Of a stretch of DNA of 21,803 nt, positions 20,841-21,803 are shown piece after piece. The DNA lies in IMG/VR virus record IMGVR_UViG_3300012000_000143, positions 1-21,803 of that record. One strand, 5' to 3'. The stretch's first letter is position 1. The number at the start of each line of letters is the position of its first letter. Origin of the DNA: a virus. The notes under the pieces were generated by a model. That model had not been told where the DNA came from. It saw only the letters and a list, made by a program, of their open reading frames with translations, and searched no databases. Both the position numbers and the translations under genes were made by a program.

Positions 20841-20888
20841 CATCCTTGATATGAGGATGTAGACTTGACAACAGGACCAGATCGGTCC
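20841..20888 (+). other. Two small hairpins after the capsid gene
   Basis: CATCCT (20841-20846) pairs with AGGATG (20854-20859), and GGACC (20874-20878) pairs with GGTCC (20884-20888). Together with the longer stem that follows, they form a run of three stem-loops in the 106 bases between the capsid stop and the endonuclease start. They could protect the 3' end of the abundant capsid mRNA or help end transcription. Confidence 0.4.
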
Positions 20889-20895
20889 ATGCTTA

Positions 20896-20930
20896 AGAAG
20901 GCCAGGAAAACCTGGCCTTCTCTATTTGTA
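20896..20930 (+). terminator. Strong hairpin, probable terminator of the head-module transcript
   Basis: A perfect 11-bp stem (20896-20906 with 20911-20921) closes an AAAA loop and is followed by TCTATTTGT, a weak but T-containing tract. It lies 68 bases after the capsid stop and 14 bases before the endonuclease start, so read-through of the late transcript into the endonuclease gene should be limited. Confidence 0.7.
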
Positions 20931-20934
20931 CTAT

Positions 20935-21803
20935 ATGAAACCAGACTATAAAGAACCGGGCAATAGCCGCTTAGGCGGTGTCTACAAAATCATCAATCTA
21001 ATCAACCATCGTGTGTACTATGGCAGCACTCTGTCTTTTCGAAAAAGATATGCAGGCCACCGTACCTCCCTAGAAAACAACAAACATGCCAATCGATTTC
21101 TTCAGGCCGATTACAACAAAACCGGCGCGGAACATTTTATTTTTGAAGTAGTAGAGGTGGTTGCCGGCACCAAGGAGGAGCTTTACGTAGAAGAACAAAA
21201 ATACCTGGACAAGTTTTATGACAACGGTAAACAGTGCTATAATTTGCGATCAGTAGCATCGGTATCAAGAGCCGAATGTCCAGGTGTTGAAAAATGCGAT
21301 AAAATAGATAAACGCCGCCAAAAGCCGACAGCCGAAACTCTGGCAAAAAGGAGGGCGGCAATTAAGAGATATTTCGAAGAAGAATATACCGAAGAAGATA
21401 GAGAAATTCGGAGAGCTGTCACTGAGAAATACTATGAGGAGAACAGCAAGTTCAACGGCCTGCTCCTCACGCACCTGGGAACTGGCGAACAGGTGACAGT
21501 GCAGGGTTCTCTTCGTTCGTTCTGTGAGGAGCGTGGACTGAGTTACAAAGCTTTTCACCAACTGGTCAAGGGGAAGATCAAGTCATCTGGTGGTTGGATT
21601 GTTGGGACTGAGAAGCCCGCGTACGTTGAACGGAAAGGGGAGAAGAGGAAACCTCTGACCAAGGAACACCGGGAGAAGATTGCCAAGGGCAAGTATGAAG
21701 GGATTGTTCTTGTGAATGATCGCGGCGAAACTCTGACACTCAGCAAGAACATCAAAGAACAGGCTAGGGAGCATGGACTGTATTACACCACGCTCCTCAA
21801 AGT
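20935..21803 (+). CDS. GIY-YIG homing endonuclease, 5' part (runs off the right edge)
   Basis: The frame is open from the ATG at 20935 to the window end: 289 residues, no stop. The GIY-YIG nuclease domain covers about residues 14-105: GVYKIINLINHRVYYGST (the GIY/YIG strands as GVY and YYG), the catalytic Arg region FRKRYAGH, FIFEVVEVV, the metal-binding Glu in YVEEQKYLDKF, and CYNLR. Residues about 125-172 are a charged linker. Two related DNA-binding repeats follow: 173-226 (GEQVTVQGSLRSFCEERG, then SYKAFHQLVKGKIKSSGGWI) and from about 252 (GETLTLSKNIKEQAREHG), of the type seen in free-standing phage homing enzymes. No ribosome site or own promoter is evident. The 5' half looks more A/T-rich than the capsid gene, fitting a mobile gene inserted behind it. 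Confidence 0.9.
   Translation, partial: MKPDYKEPGNSRLGGVYKIINLINHRVYYGSTLSFRKRYAGHRTSLENNKHANRFLQADYNKTGAEHFIFEVVEVVAGTKEELYVEEQKYLDKFYDNGKQCYNLRSVASVSRAECPGVEKCDKIDKRRQKPTAETLAKRRAAIKRYFEEEYTEEDREIRRAVTEKYYEENSKFNGLLLTHLGTGEQVTVQGSLRSFCEERGLSYKAFHQLVKGKIKSSGGWIVGTEKPAYVERKGEKRKPLTKEHREKIAKGKYEGIVLVNDRGETLTLSKNIKEQAREHGLYYTTLLK

Noticed and set aside
20865-20893. TTGACA after the capsid gene as a promoter for the endonuclease
   Set aside because: At 17-18 bases spacing the -10 region reads CATGCT or ATGCTT, a poor match, and the terminator hairpin would follow at once.
20944-20952. CTATAAAGA as a late promoter for the endonuclease
   Set aside because: It lies after the endonuclease start codon and is an imperfect match.
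1-21803. CRISPR arrays, tRNA genes, insertion sequences, integrase or attachment sites
   Set aside because: No regularly spaced repeats, cloverleaf-like runs, transposase motifs or terminal repeats were noticed on reading; short RNA genes cannot be fully excluded without a structure search.

Overview
The window is a piece of a large, lytic, T4-type tailed phage genome. The evidence is a T4-order head module on the plus strand (portal gp20-like, prohead protease gp21-like, scaffold, major capsid gp23-like), a T4-type late promoter (TATAAATA) ahead of it, and a replication/recombination and chaperone block on the minus strand. The host is not directly visible. A GapR-like protein, a family known mainly from alphaproteobacteria and their phages, makes an alphaproteobacterial host a reasonable guess. 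I saw no tRNA, rRNA, CRISPR array or insertion sequence, and no gene-free stretch longer than about 140 bases.

Left half (1-11735, all minus strand, so read right to left): two unknown proteins (11735-10052), a GapR-like nucleoid protein, three small unknown proteins, a GroEL-type chaperonin interrupted by an intein, a small beta-rich protein directly behind GroEL, a 96-residue unknown, a DnaG-type primase, a single-chain fusion of Mre11/SbcD nuclease with Rad50/SbcC ATPase, and the start of an unknown gene cut by the window edge. Many joints are ATGA-type 4-base overlaps, so much of this is probably co-transcribed. Two well-spaced sigma-70-like promoters (434-462 and 4807-4835) and a weaker candidate (3910-3938) point leftward.

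Right half (11809-20828, plus strand): portal, a 305-residue acidic protein, prohead protease, two small probable virion or core proteins, a 675-residue scaffold-like protein that looks like two genes joined, and the major capsid protein with a recognisable gp21-type cleavage site. A strong hairpin follows the capsid gene. Behind it lies a GIY-YIG homing endonuclease gene that runs off the right edge.

The most notable object is the intein in GroEL. It begins with proline, which cannot start normal splicing. It carries the Trp/Cys/Thr triplet and Thr +1 of class 3 inteins, contains a LAGLIDADG endonuclease, and sits exactly inside the ATP-binding Gly-Asp-Gly/Thr-Thr-Thr loop. Other points worth a look are the Mre11-Rad50 fusion, the GapR-like protein, and a possible stop-codon-loss fusion in the scaffold gene.
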